A DNA stretch of 64,000 nt, taken from contig JAJHQZ010000001.1 in assembly GCA_020833055.1 (NCBI GenBank), forward strand, positions 325,236-389,235. Reading direction: 5' to 3'. Origin of the DNA: Candidatus Korarchaeum sp. (GTDB taxonomy: Archaea > Korarchaeota > Korarchaeia > Korarchaeales > Korarchaeaceae). The notes beneath the pieces were generated by a model. That model ran no database searches and was not told where the DNA came from. It saw only the letters and a program-made list of their open reading frames with translations. A program made the translations under genes and the position numbers. Positions 23,978-34,200 of the stretch are shown one piece after another. Numbering within the stretch: the stretch's first letter is position 1; every line of letters begins with the position of its first letter.

Positions 23978-25972
23978 CTATTGGAAGAGCTCCGATGTCT
24001 CTCTCTTTTCATCTCTCTTCATCAGTAATTGCCTATAGTCCTCTATCAAACTCACTATATCGAACTCAGTGCCTCTCTTCAACTCCTTATTTTCTCCGCT
24101 TCTAGCTAGCAACTTCAGGGCTTCATCCATCGGTATCACTGGTGTTATCCCATTCCAAGCTATCCTATAATTCTCCTCAGAGTCGACGAATATGCCTTCC
24201 TCTGAAGCTCTCATCAGGAAATCCGGGGGAGGGGGCCTACCCCTATAGAGTAAGATCTTGACCCCAATGCTCTTAAGTTTCTTGACGACGCTACTACTAG
24301 CTCCTGAAGCATCTAAAACTAATATGACCTCAGCGTTCTCATTCATAGAATCTATCTTTTCCTTAGCCAGTGAGGAGAGTACCTTGATCTTTATCCCAGG
24401 TATCTCGCTCCTCTCAGATAATGCCTTCAACTGGGATCTTAGGAGTTCGTTCTGCCACCTCTCCCTCTCTAACTCCTTCTCCAACTCCCTTATCCTAGAA
24501 TCCCTAGCGGATATCCTCCTGTCTATCTCTATCTCCAAGTTCCTCATCTCCTCTAGGTACTCTATCCTCCTCCGGAGATCTGATATCTCCTCATCCTTCT
24601 TCCTTATCATCTCTTTGTACCTCTCTATCTCCTCCTTTAGCTCCCTTATCTTCAAAATAAGCCTCTTAACGTAATTATCCGCTCTAGCCAACTCCTTCCT
24701 CAACTCGAAGTACTTAGATTCCCTCCCGACTTCCTTAGAGGAGAACTCCTCTAAAGCTGCGGATATAGGTGTCCCCTTCAGGACTCTGCTCAATATGAGA
24801 TCAGCGTCCTTCCCGAGGCCCGCTTCCTCAATTCTAGCCCTCGCTTTAGCTATAAGATTCTTAACTCTCTGGTATGCCTTCAAGGCTGCGGCGAGCGAAT
24901 CCCTCTCATGCGAGCTCTCCACCCTTATCCCCTTCCTCTCCTCGAACTCCATAACTATTTTCCTCTTCTCTTCAGCTTTCATATCATATTTAGCAACAAT
25001 AAGCTTAGAATCGAACATATTAGCTATCCTAACTACGCTTTTCGGGGGAGGATTTACATCTGTCGCTATTATGACGGGGTATCCGTAATTCAGTATCTCC
25101 TCAATTATCTCAGATCTGGAAGCTCTCCTCATCGTTCTGAGGGAGAGCAATTCGCCATTCAAGTCCATTATCGCTAGGCCAATGGACATACCGGGATCTA
25201 TGCCCACTATCAGTGGCCTGGATTTAGGCAGAGTTGAGAACTGCTCTCCAGGGAACTTCACTTTGCTCTTCCAGGAATGCGATATTATTATCCTGAAGGG
25301 CGACCACTCGCTGCTCTCCTTTATCACTTTCTTCACTTCCTCAGGATCCGCGTAAACTATGAATTCAGCCCTCCTAAGCCCTCCTGAAGCCCTCTCAACG
25401 TAAAGATCATAGTCTAAATTAGCTTTATCGAGCTCAGTAGCTATCCTATTCGCCTCGCTCAATATACTAGCTTCTATAGACCTCCTCCACCTATCGCTCC
25501 CAGATCCCCCTTGCTTAACGCTCCTGTTCCTCGTGACCAATATCCTGGTCTCCGGGTACATAGCGATAGCTTCCATCCCGATGCCGAGCATAGCTAAGTT
25601 TGCTACTACCCTAGCTGTGCCCAGGGGATCGGAGTGAGATGGCGAGGGTAGTCCTGCTTCCTTAGCTATCGAGGACAAGGGCCTTATACCGTTAGGCGAT
25701 CCAGTGACTTGGACGAGCTTGCACTTAGGTGGTAACTTCTCCATCACCCTCCTGAGGTCACTAGAATCCGAGGCTATCTCGAAAACGTTATCTGTCGCTA
25801 AAATATTCACATCATACTTCCTCAGGAGATCAAGCACATCATCCAGAGTCACCTCATCAGCTTCGAATAGGACCCCTCCCTCACCGAGGATAGAGATCGA
25901 ATATAAGGGCTTCTTACTGGACCTCGGAGACCCTGACTTTATATCTATCCCAGCTACCCTCAAATCCGCCAT
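23978..25972 (-). CDS. DUF460 protein: RNase H-fold domain plus long coiled coil
   Basis: A 664-residue archaeal protein of the DUF460 type. The N-terminal 230 residues (VAGIDIKSGSPRSSKKPLYS...) look like one RNase H-like unit without clear acidic residues. A second unit has VGIDPGMSIGLAIMDLNGEL near 252-271, IATDVNPPPKSV near 298-309 and HERDSLAAALKAYQ near 355-368, arranged like the metal-binding Asp positions of RuvC/YqgF-type nucleases. A coiled coil rich in Glu/Arg/Lys follows (about 425-520), then a small alpha/beta domain with VILVLDASGASSSVVKKL. Nuclease activity on branched or RNA-containing substrates is inference. The gene is monocistronic. Confidence 0.75.
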   Translation of the reverse strand: MADLRVAGIDIKSGSPRSSKKPLYSISILGEGGVLFEADEVTLDDVLDLLRKYDVNILATDNVFEIASDSSDLRRVMEKLPPKCKLVQVTGSPNGIRPLSSIAKEAGLPSPSHSDPLGTARVVANLAMLGIGMEAIAMYPETRILVTRNRSVKQGGSGSDRWRRSIEASILSEANRIATELDKANLDYDLYVERASGGLRRAEFIVYADPEEVKKVIKESSEWSPFRIIISHSWKSKVKFPGEQFSTLPKSRPLIVGIDPGMSIGLAIMDLNGELLSLRTMRRASRSEIIEEILNYGYPVIIATDVNPPPKSVVRIANMFDSKLIVAKYDMKAEEKRKIVMEFEERKGIRVESSHERDSLAAALKAYQRVKNLIAKARARIEEAGLGKDADLILSRVLKGTPISAALEEFSSKEVGRESKYFELRKELARADNYVKRLILKIRELKEEIERYKEMIRKKDEEISDLRRRIEYLEEMRNLEIEIDRRISARDSRIRELEKELERERWQNELLRSQLKALSERSEIPGIKIKVLSSLAKEKIDSMNENAEVILVLDASGASSSVVKKLKSIGVKILLYRGRPPPPDFLMRASEEGIFVDSEENYRIAWNGITPVIPMDEALKLLARSGENKELKRGTEFDIVSLIEDYRQLLMKRDEKRETSELFQ

Positions 25973-25994
25973 TCAGTTTGATGCTGGATAGTTG

Positions 25995-26004
25995 CTTTAT
26001 TAAA
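25995..26004 (+). promoter_or_regulatory. TATA box for the gene at 26027
   Basis: CTTTATTAAA lies 23-32 bases before the ATG at 26027, which suggests a leaderless start. Read in reverse it is also upstream of the divergent DUF460 gene. Confidence 0.4.
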
Positions 26005-26026
26005 GTTTACCCTAAATCGATCGTGG

Positions 26027-27313
26027 ATGAGAGGTAAGTTGATAGTCCCGATCCTCATGTTGCTCCAGCTCAACCCCCTGCCTTTGCTATCACAAGGAGG
26101 GGTCTATGTCCAGATAGAGCCGAGGGAACCATGCATAGCAGGATTTCCCTGTAAGATAAATGTCTCCATATCCAATAGCGATGGAACTATATTGCTGCAT
26201 AAACTTAGGCTCATAACACCTTGGGGGGGATTCGTGAAGGACTTGGGACTGAGGGAAGTGAGAACTGGTGAGTCCCTGAGAGTACAAGTAATCGTGAATG
26301 TGAGCATAGACTCCCTGGAGGGCCCGAACTTCCTGAGACCGGAGCTCATATACTTCCTCAGGGGGGAGATAGGGATGAAGAGCACTCAAGGGAATTCCTC
26401 AGCTATCTTAATTCAACGTCCCAAGATCGTAACTAGCCTCTTAGCCTCTCCCCTGAGTTATCAGATCTCCTTAGGTGAGCCTCTGATCTTAGAGGGGAGC
26501 TTCAGGGTTGATGGGATTCCAAGCGACTTTTACCCAACGATGAGCGTTTATGTAGATGGTGTTCCAGTTATAGAGAAGAGAATGGACTCATCGAGTGGAC
26601 TCTTCTCGATACAAGTTCCATTAGCTAAACCAGGCATTCATGAGGTCAATTTGAGTCTCTGCTACTTGATAGGATGCGAATCCAGGACTTTCAGTGTTGT
26701 AGTTGTTGAGGCTCCCAAGGAACAGTTATCGATCGAATTGAACTCAACGAAGAGGTACTTCCAGGATCTCCTGAACTACTATAGGACCGCAGTCAATGAT
26801 ACGATACCAATCTCGAGTTATGTGCTCTCCAATATATCGGCGATAGATTCCTTGATCAGTGAAGCTGAGGGTATCTTGAGTAAGAATATATCGGGAGGTG
26901 ATCAGAGAGCTAAGGATCTCCTCAACAGATCGAGGGAGCTCATCTCCCTCACTATGGGGGAGATCACCAAAGCATACAGGGAAACTCTTTTATCAAAATT
27001 ACATGATTTAAGAAATGAGCTGGATTCAATTTCTAAAATAATAGATGAGAAGACCTACAGGGAGATCAACACCAGCTTGGGTGAACTCGAGAATGAGGTG
27101 ATATCGATATCCCCGAGCAATGCCTCGAAAACTTATCGGGATGTCATGAGCGAGATCGAGAGTATAAAGAAGATAATAAATTCCAAGAGGGAGAGTCTAA
27201 TGAGCGATGTCGCTAAACTATCCTTAGTCCTAGTGACCCTCCTCCTGATTTCAATCGTTTCTATAACAATGCTTATCTTGAGGGCTTGGAGAGGGGAGGT
27301 TAGGCCAGGGTGA
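26027..27313 (+). CDS. Secreted, membrane-anchored surface protein with stalk-like coiled coil
   Basis: 428 residues, function unknown. A signal peptide (LIVPILMLLQLNPLPLLSQG, about 5-24) is followed by two beta-rich, Ig-like regions up to about 235 with many N-glycosylation-type sites. Next comes a helical, heptad-like stretch (about 235-390, KLHDLRNELDSISKIIDE), one membrane helix (LSLVLVTLLLISIVSITMLI, about 396-415) and a short basic tail. The topology is a globular head on a stalk anchored at its C-terminus. It ends four bases before glmS, so the two may share a transcript. Confidence 0.65.
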   Translation: MRGKLIVPILMLLQLNPLPLLSQGGVYVQIEPREPCIAGFPCKINVSISNSDGTILLHKLRLITPWGGFVKDLGLREVRTGESLRVQVIVNVSIDSLEGPNFLRPELIYFLRGEIGMKSTQGNSSAILIQRPKIVTSLLASPLSYQISLGEPLILEGSFRVDGIPSDFYPTMSVYVDGVPVIEKRMDSSSGLFSIQVPLAKPGIHEVNLSLCYLIGCESRTFSVVVVEAPKEQLSIELNSTKRYFQDLLNYYRTAVNDTIPISSYVLSNISAIDSLISEAEGILSKNISGGDQRAKDLLNRSRELISLTMGEITKAYRETLLSKLHDLRNELDSISKIIDEKTYREINTSLGELENEVISISPSNASKTYRDVMSEIESIKKIINSKRESLMSDVAKLSLVLVTLLLISIVSITMLILRAWRGEVRPG

Positions 27314-27317
27314 TCAA

Positions 27318-29111
27318 ATGTGCGGGATAGTGGGGATCATCAGGAGCAAACAGGGGGTGCTCTCAGATCTACTCAAATCCCTTAAGAGCCTCGAATACAG
27401 AGGCTATGACTCCGCTGGGATCGCGATCTCGCTCGGAGAGGAGATATTCATCGTGAAGGGAGTCGGGACGATAGATCAAGTCATAAGAGGCGTTGAGATA
27501 CCCGATGGGAGTATAGGGATAGGGCACACTAGATGGGCGACTCACGGTGGTGTGAGTTTTGAGAACGCTCATCCTCATACATCTTGCGATGGGAAGATAG
27601 CGGTAGTTCACAACGGTACCTTGGATGGGTTCGAGCAGTTGAGGGATTATCTGAGAGCGAGGGGTCACGTATTCAGATCCGAGACAGATACTGAAGTGAT
27701 AGCTCACTTAGTCGAGGAGGGGATGAGGGAGGGATTGGATCCCCTACTATCGCTCCACAGAGCTGTGAGTATGCTGGAGGGAAGTTACGCTATAGCGATG
27801 ATCCTAGTCGGGTATAACTCGATATATCTAGCTAGGAGGAAGAGCCCTCTCGTGATAGGGCTGGGAAAGGGGGAGAATTACTGCGCATCCGATGTATCGG
27901 CTTTATTGCATCTCACTAAGGAGTTCATATTCCTTGAGGATGGGGAGCTCGCTGAGATAACTCCTGAGGGTGTGAGGATCTGGGGAGGGGATGGGGAGCT
28001 CGTAGCTGTAGAGAGGGGGGTCGAGGTAATCGACTGGTCCCCTCAACAGATGGAAAAGGGGAAGTATGAGTACTTCATGCTGAAGGAGATAAATGAGCAA
28101 CCTCATATACTCAGGAAAATAGCTGATACTATAGAGTACTATAAGAAGTTCTCCGAGAGACTCGGATCGATGCTAAAGAGGGGATCTCTATCGATAGTAG
28201 CTGCAGGGACATCTATGCATGCTGGCCTCATAGGTAAATTCTACCTCTCAACACTAGCCGGGTTCGGATCTGATGTGATTATAGCATCCGAATTCCCGGA
28301 GTGGTCGAACCATATCTCGGAGGGGGACGTGATACTAGCCATAAGCCAATCGGGGGAGACTGCTGACGTATTAGAAGCAGTTAGGATAGCTAAGAGTAAG
28401 GGAGCTAAGGTGTTCTCAATAGTTAACGTCCCGGGAAGCACTCTCACGAGGCTCTCGGATGAGTACGTTTTCATACAAGCGGGCCCTGAGATTGGAGTAG
28501 CTGCTACGAAGACATTCACAGCGCAAGTCGCCTCCCTCTATGTGATATCCTCCATCATCTCAGATCCCAGTTCCTTGGGGGATCTCAGGAGGAAGCTCCT
28601 CAGTATCTCTGACTCGATCTTGAGGAACATGGGGAGGATCGATGAGGAATCTAAGGAAGTAGCTGTTTTATTGAGGTCGAAGGAGCATGTCTTCTTCCTG
28701 GGCAGGGGTGTGAACTATCCCACGGCTTTAGAAGGGGCCCTCAAACTCAAGGAGATAAGTTACATACATGCGGAGGGTTATGCGGCAGGCGAGTATAAGC
28801 ACGGGCCCCTCGCATTAATAGAGAGGGGAGTTCCCGTAATAGCTTTGATACCGAAGGAGAGGTCCCTGCTAAATAAGATAATATATAACTTGATGGAAGT
28901 TAAGGCCAGAGGTTCGTTCACAATAACTATACAGCCACAAGGTCTGAGCTTACCCTCCGATAGGCAACTCGCATTAGATGTAGAAGACGAGCTCACATCA
29001 CCTCTGATTTACGCAATTCCTCTCCAGTTAATAGCTTACTACACAGCTCTAGAGCTAGGAAGGAATCCTGATAAGCCTAGGAACTTAGCTAAGAGCGTTA
29101 CAGTAGAGTGA
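27318..29111 (+). CDS. glmS: Glutamine-fructose-6-phosphate aminotransferase (isomerizing)
   Basis: GlmS makes glucosamine-6-phosphate from fructose-6-phosphate and glutamine, the entry to amino-sugar synthesis. Cys2 of MCGIVGI is the glutaminase nucleophile; YRGYDSAGI, HTRWATHG and the NHxHPH-like NAHPHTS follow. Two SIS domains carry AAGTSMHAGLIGK near 294-306 and FLGRGVNYPTALEGALKLKE near 459-478. The C-terminus NLAKSVTVE is canonical. The 597-residue length is normal. The ATG follows GGTGATCAA. Its stop directly abuts the stop of the convergent Sm-like gene. Confidence 0.97.
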   Translation: MCGIVGIIRSKQGVLSDLLKSLKSLEYRGYDSAGIAISLGEEIFIVKGVGTIDQVIRGVEIPDGSIGIGHTRWATHGGVSFENAHPHTSCDGKIAVVHNGTLDGFEQLRDYLRARGHVFRSETDTEVIAHLVEEGMREGLDPLLSLHRAVSMLEGSYAIAMILVGYNSIYLARRKSPLVIGLGKGENYCASDVSALLHLTKEFIFLEDGELAEITPEGVRIWGGDGELVAVERGVEVIDWSPQQMEKGKYEYFMLKEINEQPHILRKIADTIEYYKKFSERLGSMLKRGSLSIVAAGTSMHAGLIGKFYLSTLAGFGSDVIIASEFPEWSNHISEGDVILAISQSGETADVLEAVRIAKSKGAKVFSIVNVPGSTLTRLSDEYVFIQAGPEIGVAATKTFTAQVASLYVISSIISDPSSLGDLRRKLLSISDSILRNMGRIDEESKEVAVLLRSKEHVFFLGRGVNYPTALEGALKLKEISYIHAEGYAAGEYKHGPLALIERGVPVIALIPKERSLLNKIIYNLMEVKARGSFTITIQPQGLSLPSDRQLALDVEDELTSPLIYAIPLQLIAYYTALELGRNPDKPRNLAKSVTVE

Positions 29112-29351
29112 TCACTCCAACGTCACGAATAACACATTATTTCCCCTTATGAAGAGAGTTCCCACACTCCTCTTAACTTCTCCAGATGCCGGATCAACTT
29201 CTCTCGCAGAATCTAGCACTAAGTTCATCATCTCATCATAAACAATGAGCTTCCCAACTATCTGGCTTCCGTTCTTCAATCTCACAGTCACTTCTGCACC
29301 ATGGGACTTCTTGAGATGAGATAGGGGGAGTTCCTTACTGGAGCTATCCAT
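29112..29351 (-). CDS. Sm-like (LSm) RNA-binding protein
   Basis: A 79-residue archaeal Sm-like protein. The Sm1 motif is visible as VTVRLKNGSQIVGKLIVYDE then MMNLVLDSA near 21-50, and Sm2 as TLFIRGNNVLFV near 65-76. Such proteins form hexameric or heptameric rings that bind U-rich RNA. It lies 44 bases downstream of uS7 in the same direction and may be the last gene of the long RNA polymerase/ribosomal transcript. Confidence 0.88.
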   Translation of the reverse strand: MDSSSKELPLSHLKKSHGAEVTVRLKNGSQIVGKLIVYDEMMNLVLDSAREVDPASGEVKRSVGTLFIRGNNVLFVTLE

Positions 29352-29395
29352 ATAGATCTACCTCCACCTCCAGTATCAAAAATAAATGCATTTCC

Positions 29396-30028
29396 TCACC
29401 TACTGCTGAGGGCTATCCTCTCTATCTCCTCCTTCCTCCTTATAGCGAAACTCCTGTTCCTATCATACTCTGCAGCTGCAATTATCTCCTCAGCGAGAGC
29501 CTCCGCTAGGCTTCTGGGACTTCTGAAGGCCTTCATAGCAGCTCCTTGTGCTATATGCCTTATAGCCAGATCAACCATCCTACTGGGGGATGTATCAACA
29601 GCGTGGAAGTAACTCACGCCTCCGTACATAATCCTCGTGACCTCCTCCCTTATTATAGAGTTCTCTATAGCATCGAGGAACACTTGAATAGGATTTCTTC
29701 CAGTCCTCAATTCTATTATCTCAAATGCGTACTTTACAGTCCTCAGGGCTTTCAATTTCTTCCCTTGGTTCTTGCTATTGACGTGGTCTTTCTTACTCCC
29801 AGCGTTGATCGCCTGCCCCATCAATCTGTTCACTAACCTCTCTACTATGGGTAGCTCCAGCTTCCCGAACTTCTTATGCTCATGCCTACCTCCCGTATGC
29901 GGTAAGTAAACTGGCTTGAGCGATATGACATTCTTCAATGCTATGTTCTCTATCTTCAAATCATCATAACTCCATTTCCCAAATAATTTTATCTGAGGCC
30001 CCGGATTGGATCCACTCTCACTACTCAT
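29396..30028 (-). CDS. rps7: Small subunit ribosomal protein uS7
   Basis: uS7 organises the 30S head and contacts the E site. Diagnostic segments are [18 protein letters not shown] near 55-72, [20 protein letters not shown] near 113-132, [20 protein letters not shown] and the [20 protein letters not shown] block near the end. AGGTGATCGGG precedes the ATG at 30028, which I prefer to the GTG at 30037. It is five bases downstream of uS12. Confidence 0.96.
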   Translation of the reverse strand: MSSESGSNPGPQIKLFGKWSYDDLKIENIALKNVISLKPVYLPHTGGRHEHKKFGKLELPIVERLVNRLMGQAINAGSKKDHVNSKNQGKKLKALRTVKYAFEIIELRTGRNPIQVFLDAIENSIIREEVTRIMYGGVSYFHAVDTSPSRMVDLAIRHIAQGAAMKAFRSPRSLAEALAEEIIAAAEYDRNRSFAIRRKEEIERIALSSR

Positions 30029-30033
30029 CCCGA

Positions 30034-30474
30034 TCACCTACTAGGCTTCTCCTTCTTCCCCCTGAGTATAGCTTCTAGAGAGACCCCGTTCACCTTTATC
30101 ACTTTGAACCTGACCCCCGGTATATCTCCCATAGACCTACCTTTAGATCCACCTATCCCTTCCACGATCACTTCATCGTGCTCATTTATCACGTTGAGGG
30201 CTCCATCTCCCGGAGCAAATGCTGTTATTATAACACCGTTCTTCGCTAACTGGACTTTAACAGCTTTTCTGAGTCCTGAGTGCGGCTGCCTGGCCTCGAG
30301 ACCTACTTTCTCGAGCACTATGCCTCTAGCCATAGGGGCCCCCTCGAGAGGATCGAACTTCTCCTTGAGTCTATAGAGCCTCCTCTTCACCCTCCAGCTG
30401 TGCAGCCTCTTCTCCTTATACTTCTCCCTGAGTATCCTAGCAGCGTAAAGGCCCATAGGTGATTTCTTACCCAT
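30034..30474 (-). CDS. rps12: Small subunit ribosomal protein uS12
   Basis: uS12 monitors decoding at the A site. The archaeal N-terminus [20 protein letters not shown] supports the ATG at 30474 (146 residues), which has GGTGAT upstream and does not overlap nusA. The near-universal loop PNSAxRK appears as PHSGLRK (residues 64-70): His65 replaces Asn and Gly67 replaces Ala. The later block [20 protein letters not shown] and [20 protein letters not shown] are normal. The reading was checked on the DNA, so the change is not a translation slip. Confidence 0.96.
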   Translation of the reverse strand: MGKKSPMGLYAARILREKYKEKRLHSWRVKRRLYRLKEKFDPLEGAPMARGIVLEKVGLEARQPHSGLRKAVKVQLAKNGVIITAFAPGDGALNVINEHDEVIVEGIGGSKGRSMGDIPGVRFKVIKVNGVSLEAILRGKKEKPSR

Positions 30475-30478
30475 ACCA

Positions 30479-30955
30479 TCACCTCGAATCATGAGGTACC
30501 CACGTAGCTATTTTAACGTTGTCTATATCGTACCACCTCTTAGCTAGTAACCTAGTCCTCTTTATCCTCCTCCCGTTCCTCCCGATAGCTAGGCTCTTAT
30601 CTTCATCTGGGACGTAAGCTATTGCCGTGATACCGTCATCTTGATGAACTATTTTCACTTTCTGAACTCTAGCTGGGCTCAAAAGATTAGCTATGAATCC
30701 CTCGGGACTATCGTCGAACTCGACGACCTCTATGTCATAATCTAAATCCCCCTTTAGGAACTTCTTCATAGCTTTCAACTTCCTGCCCCCCTTCCCGACG
30801 GCTCTTCCGAGATCCCCTTTCTCGACGACGAATATCAGCCTGTTCTCATCTCTGTCCTCGACTACGTCCCTAGGGCTGACTCCCAGCATATCCTGGAAGA
30901 GCTTTATATACCTCAATTGCTCTGGAGCTATAGTGACCTTCCTCCTAGTTATCAT
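30479..30955 (-). CDS. nusA: Archaeal NusA (KH-domain transcription factor)
   Basis: A 158-residue protein made of two KH domains, as in archaeal NusA, which lacks the bacterial N-terminal and S1 parts. KH1 has [20 protein letters not shown] near 48-67 (GxxG loop) and KH2 has [20 protein letters not shown] near 115-134. It sits between eL30 and uS12, its usual place downstream of RNA polymerase genes. Its role in archaeal transcription or ribosome assembly is not well settled. Confidence 0.93.
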   Translation of the reverse strand: MITRRKVTIAPEQLRYIKLFQDMLGVSPRDVVEDRDENRLIFVVEKGDLGRAVGKGGRKLKAMKKFLKGDLDYDIEVVEFDDSPEGFIANLLSPARVQKVKIVHQDDGITAIAYVPDEDKSLAIGRNGRRIKRTRLLAKRWYDIDNVKIATWVPHDSR

Positions 30956-31275
30956 CTCGACTCCTCCAGCTCCCTCAAGACCTCAACTATCCTTGACTCC
31001 CCCTCTTCCATGATAGCAGCAGCTGATACGAAGAAGGGCTTCTTGAAGGCCCTCCCCAGGTCCAATGACTTCCCCGGATATTTGTAGATAGGAACTCCAG
31101 CTAATTTAGAGAGGTACTCCAGCTCCATCCCTAGTTCCTCAGGTATGTTACTCGCTAGGACAACTAGCTTCGGGTTGCTTCCAGACTTAAGCTGTTTTAT
31201 CACTTTCTTCGCCCCTAATATCACTTTTCCTGATTTAAGGGCGAGGTAGAGCTCGGATTCTACTTCGCTACTCAT
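30952..31275 (-). CDS. rpl30e: Large subunit ribosomal protein eL30
   Basis: A 107-residue member of the L7Ae/L30e/S12e family. ALKSGKVILGAKKVIKQLKS near 12-31, KLVVLASNIP near 36-45 and GVPIYKYPGKSLDLGRAFKK near 61-80 identify eL30. It overlaps the rpoA stop by 8 bases and nusA by 4 bases. Confidence 0.93.
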   Translation of the reverse strand: MSSEVESELYLALKSGKVILGAKKVIKQLKSGSNPKLVVLASNIPEELGMELEYLSKLAGVPIYKYPGKSLDLGRAFKKPFFVSAAAIMEEGESRIVEVLRELEESR

Positions 31276-34200
31276 TCCTCAACATCTCCCCCATTTTCCC
31301 ACTCAAGTCCCATAGTACTGCTACTTTGCCCGTCCCTATAGGTGGGGTCTGTCCCATTATTAAGGCATCGAGTGGGCCCAGTATCCTATTCACCTCCCCC
31401 TTCCTAGCCGTATTTAGTATCACATGAGTAGTCCACTCGAAGGCCATCTTGCTCAAGGGGGTCTTCATCTCACTGAAGAAGCCAGAGGGCACACCAGCGG
31501 CCTGAAGCCTTATAGCTTCTATCGTCCCTGAGTACGTCATTATATCGGCTACGAGTGAGATGTACCTCCTATCTACCTCTAGTCCCTGCTCCTCAAGGAT
31601 ACTAGCGAGCTCATTGAATATACAGTTCCTCGCGGCCTCTATACCGAGCACCCTCTCTATCTCCTTACAATCATTCGTGATAGTCCTCGCTATATCTACG
31701 CAACTCATACTCAATACAGCTGCTAAATTAGATCCAGAGGTCCTTATAACGTACTCCTTCTTTCCATTTGTCTCAACTGTCTCTACCCATGCTCTCTTTA
31801 TTCCCCTGACGCCAGATACGGGCTTATCCAGTATCCTATAAGCCCAAGATCTGAGGGTTTGGAGGGGCTTATCCCTCCCCGCCGCTTCGTAAAGGTCCAC
31901 TATTATCTTATCGCCCTCCACTTCGACTTCCCCCTTCATCCCCTTCACTGTAGTTCTTATTATATTCAAGAACCTATCCATAGGTATCATGTTGTTCTCT
32001 AAAGCCCTCTTATCTGGTTTTATCGTTAACCTATAATTGAAGTTATCAATAGCGTATTCCTCTATGAGATCCCTCACTCTTAGCTCCCTCAAGTTCCTGA
32101 GCAACTTCCTGAGGTTCGATAGGTCCTCTTGACACTTTGGTTTGAGATATATCTTCATCGTCGGCGTGCTAGTCGATGCGTAGAAGACCAGCTCCTTGAA
32201 CCTCTCTACACCGTGGGTCACATCCATAGCTAAGAGGCCCGGCGCATGGAAAGTCCTGAGGACCATCTGTGTAGTGGGTTCAGCGATACTTTGAGCGCTT
32301 ATCAGACCTATAGGCGTGAGGACCTCTACCTTAGCCCTCTCGAATCCCTCCTTCAGCTCAGCTATTATCTCCTTCAACTCACTCTCCTTAGGCCTCGCTT
32401 TATATATAGTATCAGCTAGGGAGAGAGGGAGGTTCTCTTCCTTCAGTAATTCCTCAATTCTATCCTTCGAGACCCCTCTCTTCCTCTCCTCCTTCACATA
32501 CTTCCTTATTATCCTCTCCAAATTGACTGGCTCGTTCCTGAAGAGCTTCGTGGGGTCGTAACCATCGCCCCCGAACTTGAACTGGATTATATGTCCCATC
32601 GAATCCCTGACTGTCTCATCGTAGGAGACGTATACGTCCTTCAGGGAGTTAGCCACCCTCCTGTAGAAGTATCCACTATCCTCAGTCCTCCTGCCCTTAT
32701 CTATCAGGGACTCCCTGCTCGACATAGCGTGGAAGATGAACTCAGCTGGGGTCAAACCGCTCACGTAACTGTTCTTAACGAAACCTCTAGCTTCAGGGCT
32801 CAGATCCCCTCTCTGGAAGTAAGAGAGGACCCTGTCCTTATATCCCTTCCTCGGCCTCCCGCTCGTTAGCACGAACCCTATCCTAGTCTTGACTTTCTGC
32901 TGGCCGACTTGACCCATTATCTGAGCTAAGTTCGCCATAGAACCTCTCGCTCCAGTCTTAGCCATTATGCTCACATTCGACTTCGGGTCCACGTACTTCG
33001 ATATCACACTGCTAACTTTACTCCAGAAGCTATCTATGGACTGGACTATATCGAACTCAAGCATCTGCTCCTCTCTCAATATCCTTAAGAGCTCCTCCTT
33101 CGTCCTGTAGATCGTGATCTTCCTCGTTATCGGTCTGCTCCTTATCAATCTCATAACTTCTTCCTTCATATTGGAGTATATTTCCTCTATCTCCTTCTTA
33201 GCTTCCTCGGGTACCATGAGCTCCTTCGGTGAGTTAGTTATACCGTAAAGGAGCACTTCTTTCGATGCTATCTTCAAGAGCTTATTTAGGAAATCCATCG
33301 CAACGTCCTCGCCGTAATCCCTTATCAGGACATCTATCAGAGTCAATCTCCCCTTAACGAGAGTACCAACTATATTATCATCCAGGACTCCTGAGAGGAG
33401 CTCCCCATTCCTTATAAGCACGTATCCATCTCCTAAGCAGAAGGGATCATTGCATTCCGAAGCCTTGACCGCTGACTTTGCTATACTCTCGAAGTTCAAG
33501 TCCTTGGGGAGCAATGTCGAGATGAGCTGCTTCCCTGTCCAGAGTCTCTTAGGCCTCTTTATAGCGGGCTCAGGTAATTGAGTTATACCCGCTCTTGAGA
33601 GGATCCTAGTGGCCTCATTCTTATCGAATAGGGAGTCCTTCTTCGTTATCATGTAGAGAGCAGTTATGAAGTCCTGCCTAGCTCCTATTATGGAGCCCCC
33701 GGTCCTGGGGGAGAGCATGTTGTACTTCACTCCCATGAGCTCCCTCACTTCAACGCTACCGTCCAGTATCTGGGGCACGTGTAAGTTCATCTCATCTCCA
33801 TCGAAGTCAGCATTATAGGGGACGCAGACAGCTGGATGGAGCCTGAAAGTAGCTCCTGGCAGTACTTTAACCCTATGACCTAACATTGAGAGCTTGTGGA
33901 GGGAGGGCTGCCTGTTGAATATGACGTAATCACCATCCATGAGGTGCCTCTCAACTATATCTCCCGGTTCCAATTGCTCAGCCGCTTCCCTCAGAGCGTC
34001 CTTCCCCTTCCTCTGAAGTATCTTCAAGCTTATGGGCGTGACCCCTCCCTTCCTTATGGCATTAGCGCCCGGGTACTCATCAGGCCCCCTCATGACCAAT
34101 TCCTTCAGCTTCTCTATGTTGTTCTCATTAACGTACTCTGGGACAGTGAGGACCATCGCTATCTCAATGGGGACACCGACTTCATCGATATCTATCATGG

